From Curtobacterium sp. MCLR17_007 (GTDB taxonomy: Bacteria > Actinomycetota > Actinomycetes > Actinomycetales > Microbacteriaceae): DNA of 64,000 nt. Position numbers and translations under genes: made by a program. The stretch spans positions 18,766-82,765 of the forward strand of contig NZ_CP126272.1 in assembly GCF_003234655.2 (NCBI RefSeq). Reading direction: 5' to 3'. Within the stretch, counting starts at the first letter, position 1, and each line of letters begins with the position of its first letter. Shown here one piece after another: positions 25,391-34,634 of this stretch. The notes beneath the pieces were generated by a model. It ran no database searches and was not told the DNA's origin. It was given only the letters and a program-made list of their open reading frames with translations.

Positions 25391-26478
25391 GCATCGCAGA
25401 CGGTCAGAACATCGACCCCGCGCTCCGTACCGCGTACGCGGGAGTGGCCGGCGCTGGCGAGGGTGCCGAGCGCGCCGGTCGCCGGCTCACCGCTGCGCTC
25501 GACCCGGTGCGGATCGCCGCGCAGATCCAGCACGGGTCCCGCTCTTCGCAGTGGGACGAGTCGGAGTGGCCTGAGCCGGGGGAGCCGCTGCCGCGGTTCG
25601 TGGAGGTCGGCCTCGGCCGGCCCGTAGTGGAGACGATCGAGTCGCGGCGCTTCGTCGACGTGCTCGCCGGCGAGATCGCCGACGCCCGCGCCGTCGGTGA
25701 AGAAGAGCCTCCGGTGACGGCGGAAGACCGCGTAGCAGCACTTCGCACCGCGCCGGAGGTGTGGGACGCCCTGGTCAGCCGCGGCGAGCAGCTACCGCCT
25801 GAGCCGGAGTGGTGGCGGACCGAGCGCACGGATCTGCGCGCGGAGATCCCGACCCTGCAGGCGCGGATGGAGCAGGCGTACCTCGACGGGTACGACGAGC
25901 GGATCCGGACCGGCCTCGCGTACGACGACGCCGACGAGGCGGGCAAGGAGCAGGTCGGCGGCCAGGTTCTCACCGCGAAGGTGCTGGCCTACGACGAGCT
26001 CGGTCGTCTCTCCCGCACACTCGACGCGGAGCTTCCCGGCGAGGAGGTGGCCTTCGTCCCGGGCGCTGCGGATGAGCCGTTGACCCCGGCGGCGGAGGCG
26101 GCGCTCGAGCGCAGCGCGCACCTCGCCGGCCGATGGGCGGCGCTCGACACCGGCGCGGACGACCTGATCGCGGACATCGACCGACGCACGCGCGAGCTCA
26201 CGCATGCCCCGTCCGTGCTCGCCGGGGATCCGCGTGACGCGCTGTTCAACTACCTGGACCCCGACGCGCGTCGCGCCGAGCGGGCGTTGCCGCAGATCGA
26301 ACGCGACAACACGGTTCGGTCCGCTCAGACGTTGACCACGTCGACGTCGAGCCGTGACCGGGGTGGCCTGTTCGAGCGGCTTCGGGAACGCCGCGACGAG
26401 CGGCGAGCACAGACGGCATCGCTGACGGAGCCCGGGCGACAGCCCGTCGCGCCGCAGCAGACGCAGAGCATCAAGTGA
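25387..26478 (+). CDS. Hypothetical transfer-operon protein (363 aa)
   Basis: This soluble, acidic, helix-rich protein has no membrane segment and no P-loop. Long charged helices appear around residues 130-200 and 270-350 (REARERRDERR type), and the tail is Gln/Pro-rich. Position between the Cys/His protein and the coupling protein suggests a substrate adaptor or cytoplasmic partner of the coupling ATPase. I do not recognise a family. Confidence 0.65.
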   Translation: MSIADGQNIDPALRTAYAGVAGAGEGAERAGRRLTAALDPVRIAAQIQHGSRSSQWDESEWPEPGEPLPRFVEVGLGRPVVETIESRRFVDVLAGEIADARAVGEEEPPVTAEDRVAALRTAPEVWDALVSRGEQLPPEPEWWRTERTDLRAEIPTLQARMEQAYLDGYDERIRTGLAYDDADEAGKEQVGGQVLTAKVLAYDELGRLSRTLDAELPGEEVAFVPGAADEPLTPAAEAALERSAHLAGRWAALDTGADDLIADIDRRTRELTHAPSVLAGDPRDALFNYLDPDARRAERALPQIERDNTVRSAQTLTTSTSSRDRGGLFERLRERRDERRAQTASLTEPGRQPVAPQQTQSIK

Positions 26479-26491
26479 CGGGGAGCAGACC

Positions 26492-28189
26492 ATGACCGAT
26501 ACGACAACCGGCGAGCGGTTCCGGAACGAGTGGCCGCTGTGGGTGGCGGGCGCTCTCCTCGTGGTCGCAGCGCAGGCAGCGCTTGCGACTACCGCGACGG
26601 GGATCGGCCCATTCGATGTGTTCCTCAGCGTGATGGTGCTGATCCGGCTGGTGTTCCAGTCGGGCACGCCGACCGGCGTCACGCTGCCCTCCGGCGGCGA
26701 GTTCATCGCCTGGTGGATCGGGTACGCGCTGATCGGTGCGGTCCTGTGGGTCGGGGTGTGGCTGGTGGCGCGCAAGCTGTTCGGGGCGAAGCAGCGGGAC
26801 GGCCTCAGCACGGGCCGTGCGATCACCAAGCGCGTCGGCACCGGGAAGCTCCTGGCGGGGATGACACCGTTCGCGTACCTCGGACGGACCTCGATCGTGG
26901 CGCGGGCGGAGGACACGGCTCTCGTCATCGCTGCGCCGCGGATGGGTAAGACGGCCCGCATCGCGATCAAGCGGATCACGGACGCGCCGGCAGCGTGCGT
27001 GGTCACGGGCACGAAGCCGGATGTGCTGCGCACGACGGCGAAGATCCGAGCGGACAAGGGCACCGTGCACGTATTCGACCCGGAGGGGGTGTCGATGTGG
27101 CCCGACACAACGTCATGGGACATCGTCGCGGGGTGCCAGGACGAGGAGGAGGCCGTCGCTAGAGCGAAGGCGATCGTCAACGCCCGCCCGATGAAGGGCG
27201 GTGGGAACAGCGAGTTCTTCACCGAGGCTGCGGACACGGTGCTCCGCTGCCTGCTGCACGCGGCGGCGCTCGGTGGTCGGAACATGCGCGACGTCCTCGC
27301 GTGGACGCGTGACTTCAGCGACGACACCCCGTACGAGATCCTCTCGACCCACCCGGGTGCGATGCCCGGCTGGGTCGACGACCTCCGGAAGTTCTGCCGC
27401 GCGAAGGCTGAGGAGACGGTCGCCAGCACCGACATGACGCTCGGGCTTGCCCTGAAAGCGTTCGGCACCCGATCGGTGCTCGACGCGGTCTGCCCGCGTC
27501 GAGGAGCATTGAGGTTCGACCCAGCCGGGTTCTGGTCGACCAGCGACACGGTCTACCTGCTGACGCAGTCTGGGGAGACGTCGATCTGTGCGCCGGTCAT
27601 CACCGCGCTGGTGGCGTCAATCGAGCGTGCCGCCCGGAAGCAGTCGACACGGACCGTGGAGGGCCGTCTGGACCCCCCGATGACGCTCGTCCTGGACGAG
27701 GTCGCGAACGTCGCGCCCATCCCGTCGCTGCCGTCCCTGATGACTGACGGTGGCGGCCGCGGGATCCTGCCGTGGGTGATCGCGCAGACCCGCGACCAGC
27801 TGCGTCAGCGGTGGGGCAAGGAGGGTGCCGGGACGATCATCGAGTCCGCGACGGCGCTGATCGTGCTCGGCGGCAGCAAGGATGCGGACTTCGCAGAAGA
27901 CATGTCCCGGCTGATCGGTGACCGCCTCGTGGAGCGGCAGTCCTCGACCAGGTCCGGCAGCGGCCTGTCGGACACGACGTCGTGGACGAACGAACGGATC
28001 ATGCCCGGTTCGGAGATCCGGCAGATCCCCGAGGGTCAAGGGCTGCTGCTGTACCGGGAGCTCGCCGCTGCAGTGGTGAAGCTGCCCGGTTGGTGGGAGA
28101 CCGACGCGAGGAAGGCATGCGAGGCCTCCAACCAGTGGACGCTCCAGCGGGAGGGTCTGCTCCCGTCGACCGTGGAGACGGCCGCATGA
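26492..28189 (+). CDS. Type IV coupling protein (VirD4/TraG family)
   Basis: This 565-aa ATPase brings the relaxosome to the secretion channel. Three hydrophobic helices lie in residues 15-95. Walker A is IAAPRMGKTARI with Lys153, and Walker B is MTLVLDEVANVAPIPSLP near 395, the classical TraG/VirD4 signature. GRGILPWVIAQTRDQLRQRWG follows, typical of the family. The ATG lies 14 bp after the previous stop with GGGGAGC upstream. With the relaxase at 30021-33806 it defines the element as self-transmissible. Confidence 0.92.
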   Translation: MTDTTTGERFRNEWPLWVAGALLVVAAQAALATTATGIGPFDVFLSVMVLIRLVFQSGTPTGVTLPSGGEFIAWWIGYALIGAVLWVGVWLVARKLFGAKQRDGLSTGRAITKRVGTGKLLAGMTPFAYLGRTSIVARAEDTALVIAAPRMGKTARIAIKRITDAPAACVVTGTKPDVLRTTAKIRADKGTVHVFDPEGVSMWPDTTSWDIVAGCQDEEEAVARAKAIVNARPMKGGGNSEFFTEAADTVLRCLLHAAALGGRNMRDVLAWTRDFSDDTPYEILSTHPGAMPGWVDDLRKFCRAKAEETVASTDMTLGLALKAFGTRSVLDAVCPRRGALRFDPAGFWSTSDTVYLLTQSGETSICAPVITALVASIERAARKQSTRTVEGRLDPPMTLVLDEVANVAPIPSLPSLMTDGGGRGILPWVIAQTRDQLRQRWGKEGAGTIIESATALIVLGGSKDADFAEDMSRLIGDRLVERQSSTRSGSGLSDTTSWTNERIMPGSEIRQIPEGQGLLLYRELAAAVVKLPGWWETDARKACEASNQWTLQREGLLPSTVETAA

Positions 28190-28713
28190 AGCCGGCGGAG
28201 GAGCGGCTCGACGACCTCGAGGAGAAGGTCGAGTTTCTGGGCGAGCTGCTCGAAGGGCAGCCGGACGGGCCGTGGACCTGGCGGACGCTCCGAGGGGCGA
28301 ACCGCTCCGACCTGTGGGCGGAGCTGCACGAGTTCGTCGGGTGGCTGCAGGAACGGTACCTGCGCTACCTCGGCAGCGAGGTCTATCCGCTGCCGCCGAC
28401 GTGGTTCGAGAGTCCGGTCGCAGTGGAACTGCTCACCGCGCTGATGGTCGCGCACCGTGCGGCGTACAGCGCGGCACAGGTGGAACCGTCGTTCGCGCTC
28501 GTGGAGTGGCACGAACGGTGCCTGTTCCCGACGCTCGAGCGGCTGCGCGACGTGAAGGTGTTCCACAACAACGCGGTCCGCACCCCCTCGCGCACCGTCG
28601 GGACGGACGACGCAGGGTTCGCGACCTTCCTCGAAGCCGACCTTCGCACGCAGGGGGACGACGCCGAGAGAGCCAGCGTCGTGACCTTGGACGGTGAGCC
28701 GAATCGCGCCTAA
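28186..28713 (+). CDS. DUF4913-like protein
   Basis: This 175-aa protein has an N-terminal coiled-coil-like helix (ERLDDLEEKVEFLGELLEG) and a Trp-rich middle (WTWRTLRG, LWAELHEFVGWLQ). A later segment has LPPTWFESP, AHRAAY and LVEWHERCLFPTLERL, the pattern I know from DUF4913 proteins of actinobacterial mobile elements. It overlaps the coupling-protein stop by 4 bp and is the last gene of the operon, ending before a hairpin at 28728. The role is unknown. Confidence 0.75.
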   Translation: MKPAEERLDDLEEKVEFLGELLEGQPDGPWTWRTLRGANRSDLWAELHEFVGWLQERYLRYLGSEVYPLPPTWFESPVAVELLTALMVAHRAAYSAAQVEPSFALVEWHERCLFPTLERLRDVKVFHNNAVRTPSRTVGTDDAGFATFLEADLRTQGDDAERASVVTLDGEPNRA

Positions 28714-28727
28714 GATGGACACCAAAA

Positions 28728-28753
28728 GGGGCCGGTGCTCGCGCACCGACCCC
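28728..28753 (-). terminator. Rho-independent terminator between convergent genes
   Basis: GGGG-C-CGGTGC (28728-28738) pairs with GCACCG-A-CCCC (28743-28753) across a TCGC loop with one C-A mismatch. Read on the minus strand the stem is followed by TTTTGG, so it mainly terminates the gene at 28857-29297. The transfer operon also ends here, 15 bp upstream. Confidence 0.75.
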
Positions 28754-28856
28754 ATCCCTCACCCAGGGCCCTCACCGACCGACTGACCTTGTCATCGACA
28801 TGAGGGTTGGCCCACCCGCCAGTGACTTACAGGGTCACGGAAACGGGCGGAAGCCT

Positions 28857-29297
28857 CTACGTAGCCACCGAGACATCCTTGTCTTCGGTGGCTTCGTTGC
28901 GTTCAGCGGCCTTCCGTCGCGGACCCGTCGCCTTGGACCCTGGCTTGCTGACGTCGATGACGAGCATGCCGTCCTCGAACTCCGGGGTCCATCGGTACGC
29001 CTCGTCGGTGTTGAGTCCGATGAACTGCGTGAAGAGCGTGCCTGCGACGAGCCAAGGGCCACGCTCGGTGTCCTTCGCGCCCTGCGGGCGCACGGGGTAC
29101 GAGTTCTGGTTCGTGAGCGGGGCGGGGCGCATCGCGATTGCCTTCCGTTCTGCGTCCCACAAGAGCTCGACGCCTTCCGGCTTGCCGAGGCCCTCGAACG
29201 CAGCTCGGTTGATCGAGAACATGCCGCGGCGCTGGATGGTCACCGACGGAGTCGTCGGGACCGGAGCGCTGCCCTTCTCGTACACGGTGAAGCCCAT
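28857..29297 (-). CDS. Hypothetical protein (146 aa)
   Basis: A soluble protein of strand-rich appearance: TTPSVTIQRRGMFSINRAAF, VELLWDAERKAIAMRPA, EFEDGMLVIDV. The Thr-x-Ile-x-Arg and MFSINRAAFEGLG run recalls small AbrB-like or toxin-system folds, but I cannot confirm a family. The C-terminal 25 residues are charged and disordered. AAGGAGG precedes the ATG. A minus-strand promoter with TTGCAC (about 29366-29371) and a TGTACC-like -10 is possible. Confidence 0.65.
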   Translation of the reverse strand: MGFTVYEKGSAPVPTTPSVTIQRRGMFSINRAAFEGLGKPEGVELLWDAERKAIAMRPAPLTNQNSYPVRPQGAKDTERGPWLVAGTLFTQFIGLNTDEAYRWTPEFEDGMLVIDVSKPGSKATGPRRKAAERNEATEDKDVSVAT

Positions 29298-29470
29298 CAG
29301 GTCCTCCTTCTTCTCGTCGCTGCCTTGCCGGTGACTCCAAGGTACAACGGAATCGATAGAGAGTGCAAGCAGCGCGTTAGATGACTTCCGCAGCGGGGTA
29401 TACCGAGCAGTCTAGGTGAGCCTGGCTCTACCGACTGGGTAGGCCTGCCGGTTGGGCAGAAACAGGGCGA

Positions 29471-29920
29471 GTGGGTCGTCAGACGCGCTGACGTAATCTG
29501 CGCGCGGGTTTCGTTGCGCACGTCGTGAACGTTGACGACGACGCTCGTTTGATCGACGGTCCACTTCGTTGGACAGGCTGACGGATTTTCTACGTCGGTT
29601 TCGTTGCATACGTCGCGAACGTTGACGACGACGCTCGTTTGGTCGGCGGTCCACTTCGTTGGACAGGCTGACGGATTTTTCACGTCGGTTTCGCTGCGTA
29701 CGTCGCGAACGTTGACGACGACGCTCGTTTGATCGGCGGTACGTCTAGTCGGACAGGCTGACGGATTTTTCACGTCGGTTTCGCTGCGTACGTCGCGAAC
29801 GTTGACGACGACGCTCGTTTGATCGGCGGTACGTCCAGTCGGACAGGCTGACGGATTTTTCACGTCGGTTTCGTTGGGTACGTCGCGAACGTCGACGACG
29901 ACGCTCGCCTGATCGGCGGC
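29471..29920. repeat. Tandem array of 90-bp units
   Basis: Exactly five 90-bp periods: a decayed half unit (29471-29520), four full units starting at 29521, 29611, 29701 and 29791, and a conserved 40-bp head at 29881-29920. Heads carry GAACGTTGACGACGACGC; tails carry GGACAGGCTGACGGATTTT. Positions 41-50 of the unit are the variable window: CCACTTCGTT in units 1-2, ACGTCTAGTC and ACGTCCAGTC in 3-4. On the plus strand each full unit can form a small hairpin (GTCC/GGAC or a CGTC/GACG plus AGTC/GGCT stem) ahead of a T-run. The whole of 29298-30020 has no gene I can support. A minus-strand frame runs through the array, but most between-unit changes in it alter amino acids and a second minus frame is open too. 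Confidence 0.9.
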
Positions 29921-30020
29921 ACGCGTCGACGTACGGTCTACGTGGTTGACGTGACCGACGACGATCAAGCGGAACCTGTCGAACGACGGGGGGGCGCCGA
30001 GCCCTGTGCGGCGTAGCCGC

Positions 30021-33000
30021 CTACTGGCGGGGACCGCGCTGGGTTGGGTCACCCGTGACGGGCGGTTCCTTCGTCACTGCGCGGTCGGTGTCCTGCTGCC
30101 GGCGCGCCTTGAGGCGATCGAACACATCGCCTCCGGCGCTGTCGGGCCGGGTCCCGCCGCGGCGGGCACGGAGCCTGTCGATCGACGACTCCTTCCGGTC
30201 GGCCGCCTGCTCGCGCAGCACCGACGACTTGTGCGCGGCGACGATCCGAGCGTGAAGGTCCTGCCCGACGGGTCGCTCGCGCAGTCCCGCCGGGACCGCG
30301 TCGGCGGCTTCAGCGTCGACGTTGTACCGGGTTCGGAACGTGTCGACCTCGCCGGCGAGGCGGACCCATGCCTCGCGGCGTGCGGGATCTTCCGGGACAG
30401 CGCCGAGCTGCGCAGCCCAGGCGGGCTGTTTCGCGGCGACCTGGTGCCCGCGCTCAAGCAGGCGAGCGTGAATGTGGTCGTAGCGGTCCTGCAGCTCGGT
30501 CCGCCAGTCGTCGTCGACGCCCGCGGCGCGCAGCGGACGCGGGTCGGCGATCCACGCCGGCACGTCGGGGACGTCGACGGTCGGGTGCTCGGCGATCCAC
30601 GCAGCGGTTGCGTCCTTGACGCGGCCGGCGAGGGCGGCCGGGACGTTCTCGACCTGCTCGAGCGGCTTGTCGGTCCAGGCGCGGTAGAGCACGTCGGCAG
30701 GTTCGAGGCCGGCGGCCTCGGCCTGACGGAGCGCCGCCTTCGTGACGGCCCAGGTCGGCTCGGCGGTGATCGCTGCCGCGGCGTCGCGGCCGAGAGCGGT
30801 GTCGGCGGCGACGGCGAACCGGCGGTCGTCGAGTTGCTGCAGGAGGTCGGCGTACTCGTCGGCGAGCCGGGTCACCTGACCGGCTTCCTGCTGAGCGACC
30901 CGCAGCTGCTCGTGCGCGGTCAGGTTGGGGTCGACGTTGCCGGCGATCCTCGCCAGGACGTCGCGCATGTCCTGGCCGGGCTCGGTGATGACGACGAAGG
31001 TGTTGCGGTGGCGTCCACGGGTACCGCCGACGTAGGCGGCGTTGCGCGACGTCGACGCGTCGACCATCTGCCACATGGTGTCGCCGGTGTTGCCCTGCTC
31101 GCCGTGGGTGGTGCGGGCGTAGCCGAGCTGGGCGTGCTGCTTGACGTAGTCGGCCGGCAGACGCAGCTTGCCGCCGTGGCCGGCGTGCACGACGTCGAGG
31201 GAACCGTCCTCGTGGACACGCTCGACCGTCCACCGGTCGCCGTTCTTCACGAACTCGCGGCCGCGGTGCATCCGCTGCTTGTAGTCGTTCTTGCGGGTCA
31301 CGAGCCGGTCTCCGACGTGCGCTTGGAAGCCGTCCATGAGGTCCGCACCCCGACGGCCCGAGACCTCGCCGGTGGTGAAGCGGTATGCCTGCGCACGCGC
31401 GTTCAGCTCAGCGACCTGCGTCCGGGTGGGTGCGGCCATGAGAGCGTCGAGGCCCTGGTCGATGTCCTGCTGCCAGCCGTTGAAGATGTGGTCGGCCATC
31501 CGGTCAGCGTCGCCGCCCACGACGCGGTCGTTGGCGAGGTGCCATGCCCACGGATCCTTCACCGTCGGGTCGCGCAGCAGCAGCGTCGCGGCAGCTTCGT
31601 CGGGGTTGCTGAAGCGGTGGAGTTCATCGAGGTGGGTCGCGCCGACCTCGTGCTCGAGCAGGCGCAGCATGCCGCCGGAGGCGACTGCGTCGAGCTGCTT
31701 GTCGTCGCCGATGAACCGGACGTGGGCGCCGGTGAGCTCGGCGATGCGGACGACCTTCGCGAGGTTCACCGTGCCGGCCATGCCGGCTTCGTCGACCACG
31801 ATCACATCGCCACGGCGCAGGTCGATGTCACCCGTGATGGACTTCGCCTCGAGCAGCTGCTCGAGGGTTGTGCCGACGAGGAACTTGTCGAGCGTGACGG
31901 CCTTGATGCCGACCGCGTCGGACATGACCGCGGCCGCGGCCGCGGACGGGGTCAGGCCGATCATGCGACCACCCTCGGCTTCGATGGCACGGGCGGCGAC
32001 CTTCAGCGCAGTCGTCTTCCCGGTACCGGCGGGGCCGACGCCGACCATGACGCGCACTGGGTCACACGCGAACGCCGCGGCGAGAGCGGCCTGTCCGGCG
32101 TCAAGGTGGGAACCGTGCTTCGCCTTCGCAGCCGCGAACGTAACCGGCTGGACCGGCCCGAGGGTGCGGTCCTTTGCAGCGTCGAGGATAATCCGCTCCG
32201 CGTCGAACACCGCCTGCGACGAGAACACCACCGCGCCCTTGGACACGTACGGAGAGGAGCCGTCGCGCATCGCGACGGGCTGGAACGTGCCGTGCGCTGG
32301 GGGCGGGGTGAGACGGATCGAGTGGCCGTCGATGACGGTCTTCGTGATGATCGCGGCGCCGGTCTTGCTGTCCAGCCCGGGCATCCCACGGTGTTCGTTC
32401 ACCCACTGCTCGGCGGCGATCTGCACGTTGTTGACGCCCCACGTCGAGCGGGCCTCCGACACCTTCGCCAGGATCGTACGGGCCGCGTCCTCCGGGTCGA
32501 ACGGTGCCTCCTGGTCGGAGCCGAGGCCACGACCGAGGAGAGCACCGACTTCGAGGTCCTGGCGTCGTGTGCTCTTCCGCGCCGCGTCGAACCACGCCGT
32601 CGCGACCACGGCGACGGGGCGGATGTGCTCCTTCTTCGGCCGCGTCGCGAGAACCGCCTGCTGCGCGATCTTGCGCCTCGTGGCGCGATCCGGTGAGCGC
32701 CCGTGGTCACGTCGGTAGTCCCGCTCGAGGTCCGCGGCGACCCTCCGGGAATCACGCGACCGGGTGGACGATTCCGCGATCAGGTCATCACTGACGCCGG
32801 CGAGCTCGACCACAGGAGGGTCGCCGGCGCGCACGGTCCGGGCGCGGGTCGTAGCACCCGTGAGCTCGCACACGTAGTCCATGACCGCTCGGTTGTGGAT
32901 CGCCGCAGCGGTCATCGCCTGACGGTGCAGCAGCTTCGAGTCGAGGGTCCGCCACTTGCCGTCGGAGCCGAGCACCCGGTTCGCGACCACCACGTGGTCG

Positions 33001-33806
33001 TGCAACTGCGGGTCCCCAGACCGGGAATCGTGATGGCGGAACTTCGTCGCGATCAGACCGCCCTCGACGTCGAGCTGACGGACGCCGTTCACGCCTGCGC
33101 GGGTGGCGATAGCGTTCTCCTCGAGCCACGCAATCGAGTCGGCGATCGCGCGCTCCTGCGCCTGCTCGATCAGTCGAGCAGTCGCGTGGTCGTCCTGCGC
33201 GATCGCCGCGGCCCACGCGATCGAGACTGACTTCGGCGGCGAGAACGTGAGGTCGATCCCCGACACGGTGTTGCGATCCGAGCGAGTGGCGGCGGTGATG
33301 AACTTCCCGAGTTCCTCGCCGTCCGCGGCGGCACGGCCGTTCGCTTCTCGGAACGCCTGCGCGCCGACAGCGGTCCGAAGCTGAGCGCGTTCCTTCGCGT
33401 CGGGCTCGCGGTGGCGGGTGCGCTCGAAGCGGTCCTCGGCTTCCTTGATCGCGGCCGCGAGCTTCGTCGACGACGCGGACATACGGTGCGGAGCGCGACC
33501 GAGCCGGGCCTCCTTCTCGGCATCGGCGAAGCTCTTCCCGGCCTCCATCGAAGCAGCGATCATGGCCTCAGCGTCGGGGTGGAGCCCCTCACCGAACAGG
33601 GCCTTCATCTGCGCTTCGGTGACCTCGCCGGCCATCCCCAGCAGACCGATCCCGCCACCGACCCACTGCCCCGGAGGGTTCCCCTCAACGGTGTAGTAGT
33701 CGCCGATCTCGCGGCCCTGCGCGCGTCGCACGTCGCCGGTCGCGACCTCCGACGTGTAGTAGGTGTAGCCGTCCCCGGTCGACAGCACATGCAGGCTCAT
33801 CGTCAC
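30021..33806 (-). CDS. MobF relaxase-helicase (TrwC/TraA-like)
   Basis: A 1261-aa conjugative relaxase. The N-terminus has the tyrosines of the nicking site (GDGYTYYTSE: Tyr14, 16, 17). The metal-binding 3H motif is FRHHDSRSGDPQLHDHVVV at about 255-269. The second half is a RecD-like superfamily 1 helicase with Walker A VGPAGTGKTTALK near 595, Walker B DVIVVDEAGM, and GDDKQLDAV with an arginine-type motif later. The C-terminal about 300 residues are helical. The frame starts GTG 33806; ATG 33800 (MSLHVLST) is an equal choice and fits TrwC N-termini. It transfers one strand 5' first and unwinds it. Length fits MobF proteins. Confidence 0.95.
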   Translation of the reverse strand: MTMSLHVLSTGDGYTYYTSEVATGDVRRAQGREIGDYYTVEGNPPGQWVGGGIGLLGMAGEVTEAQMKALFGEGLHPDAEAMIAASMEAGKSFADAEKEARLGRAPHRMSASSTKLAAAIKEAEDRFERTRHREPDAKERAQLRTAVGAQAFREANGRAAADGEELGKFITAATRSDRNTVSGIDLTFSPPKSVSIAWAAAIAQDDHATARLIEQAQERAIADSIAWLEENAIATRAGVNGVRQLDVEGGLIATKFRHHDSRSGDPQLHDHVVVANRVLGSDGKWRTLDSKLLHRQAMTAAAIHNRAVMDYVCELTGATTRARTVRAGDPPVVELAGVSDDLIAESSTRSRDSRRVAADLERDYRRDHGRSPDRATRRKIAQQAVLATRPKKEHIRPVAVVATAWFDAARKSTRRQDLEVGALLGRGLGSDQEAPFDPEDAARTILAKVSEARSTWGVNNVQIAAEQWVNEHRGMPGLDSKTGAAIITKTVIDGHSIRLTPPPAHGTFQPVAMRDGSSPYVSKGAVVFSSQAVFDAERIILDAAKDRTLGPVQPVTFAAAKAKHGSHLDAGQAALAAAFACDPVRVMVGVGPAGTGKTTALKVAARAIEAEGGRMIGLTPSAAAAAVMSDAVGIKAVTLDKFLVGTTLEQLLEAKSITGDIDLRRGDVIVVDEAGMAGTVNLAKVVRIAELTGAHVRFIGDDKQLDAVASGGMLRLLEHEVGATHLDELHRFSNPDEAAATLLLRDPTVKDPWAWHLANDRVVGGDADRMADHIFNGWQQDIDQGLDALMAAPTRTQVAELNARAQAYRFTTGEVSGRRGADLMDGFQAHVGDRLVTRKNDYKQRMHRGREFVKNGDRWTVERVHEDGSLDVVHAGHGGKLRLPADYVKQHAQLGYARTTHGEQGNTGDTMWQMVDASTSRNAAYVGGTRGRHRNTFVVITEPGQDMRDVLARIAGNVDPNLTAHEQLRVAQQEAGQVTRLADEYADLLQQLDDRRFAVAADTALGRDAAAAITAEPTWAVTKAALRQAEAAGLEPADVLYRAWTDKPLEQVENVPAALAGRVKDATAAWIAEHPTVDVPDVPAWIADPRPLRAAGVDDDWRTELQDRYDHIHARLLERGHQVAAKQPAWAAQLGAVPEDPARREAWVRLAGEVDTFRTRYNVDAEAADAVPAGLRERPVGQDLHARIVAAHKSSVLREQAADRKESSIDRLRARRGGTRPDSAGGDVFDRLKARRQQDTDRAVTKEPPVTGDPTQRGPRQ

Positions 33807-34173
33807 AGCGCATCACCCGGAACGGGTAGTGCGGCAGCGGAGAGCATGCCGCAAGGGTACCCCACTCATTCATAATGCCAATGGTGTGATCGCCGGTGAA
33901 CCGAAGGATGAGGGGAACGGGCTCGCGAGCTATGGTGAGCGCGGATGCTGGTTGAGACCACGAGAACGGCAAGCATCGACGACTGAGGGACGAAGGATGT
34001 CGGTGCTGAGAGTGGAGTGCGTCGAAGGCAGCATCCGAGCCAGAACCGCATGACGGTTCTGGCTCGGACAGACTCGGTCCGGCTTGCCCGGTCCGCTCCC
34101 GAACCGCGTCGCGGTCGGGAGCTGTAGCCGTTAGGTCGCAAGGGGCGGCCGACCACGATCGGGAGGGATCGAG
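33807..34173. other. Intergenic region upstream of relaxase; candidate oriT
   Basis: These 367 bp between divergent relaxase and accessory genes hold two strong hairpins. TCCGAGCCAGAACCG (34034-34048) pairs perfectly over 15 bp with 34054-34068 around CATGA. GCTCCCG-A-ACCGC (34095-34107) pairs with 34111-34122 around GTC, with one bulged A. Both hairpins contain GAACCGC before the loop, and CGGTCCG is directly repeated between them. Relaxase genes often flank oriT, so this is the best oriT candidate in the window. Tandem terminators are the alternative, but no T-runs follow. Confidence 0.55.
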
Positions 34174-34629
34174 ATGGCAGAGAACCGGAAGTCAGCAACG
34201 CAGGCCGCCGCCCGGAAGGCCGCGCGCGAGCGCGCCGCCGAGCGGGCCGCGGAGTTCCGTCGTCGGCAGGAGCAGCTCGAGGAGCTCGCCGCCGAGTACT
34301 TCGTCGCCGTCGACGCAGTCGACACGATCGAGGCAGACGCGGAAGAGCGCATCGCGGCGATCCGTGCCGAGACGGAGCAGAGGGCCCAGGCGTCGCGTGC
34401 GGAGGCCGCTGGCATCGTCGGGCGGATGCTCGACACCAAGGTCTCCCGCGACGAGGTCGCCGAGCGCCTCGGTATCCCGGTGCGTGAGGTGAAGCGGTTC
34501 AAGCCGAAGGCGGCCGCCGTCACGCCGGACACTGCCGGCGACATGGTCGATCGCCCGGAGGGCGACGCTGGCGAGCAGCACAGCGCGGACAACGAGCAGC
34601 CGGGCGAGCACGCCGCCTATGCGGCGTAG
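34174..34629 (+). CDS. Coiled-coil protein with C-terminal HTH, possible relaxosome accessory
   Basis: This 151-aa protein has residues 5-95 forming a continuous Ala/Arg/Glu coiled coil. Residues about 97-115 (VSRDEVAERLGIPVREVKRF) are a helix-turn-helix with the K/R-rich end expected for DNA contact. The acidic tail is disordered. Gene position next to the oriT candidate and opposite the relaxase supports a role as relaxosome accessory or local regulator. GGGAGGG lies upstream of the ATG. Confidence 0.7.
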   Translation: MAENRKSATQAAARKAARERAAERAAEFRRRQEQLEELAAEYFVAVDAVDTIEADAEERIAAIRAETEQRAQASRAEAAGIVGRMLDTKVSRDEVAERLGIPVREVKRFKPKAAAVTPDTAGDMVDRPEGDAGEQHSADNEQPGEHAAYAA

Positions 34630-34634
34630 CGGTC

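Noticed and set aside
29471..29920. CRISPR array
   Set aside because: The repeats are contiguous 90-bp units without unique spacers, and no cas gene is present; the variable window is only 10 bp and is shared between units.
29297..30052. Long minus-strand frame through the 90-bp array (30-residue repeat protein)
   Set aside because: It has no ribosome site, overlaps the relaxase end in another frame, and most differences between units change the amino acid; a second minus frame is also open across much of the array.
30006..32696. Plus-strand 896-aa frame opposite the relaxase
   Set aside because: It mirrors the relaxase codon pattern and has no domain; the minus-strand relaxase motifs are decisive.
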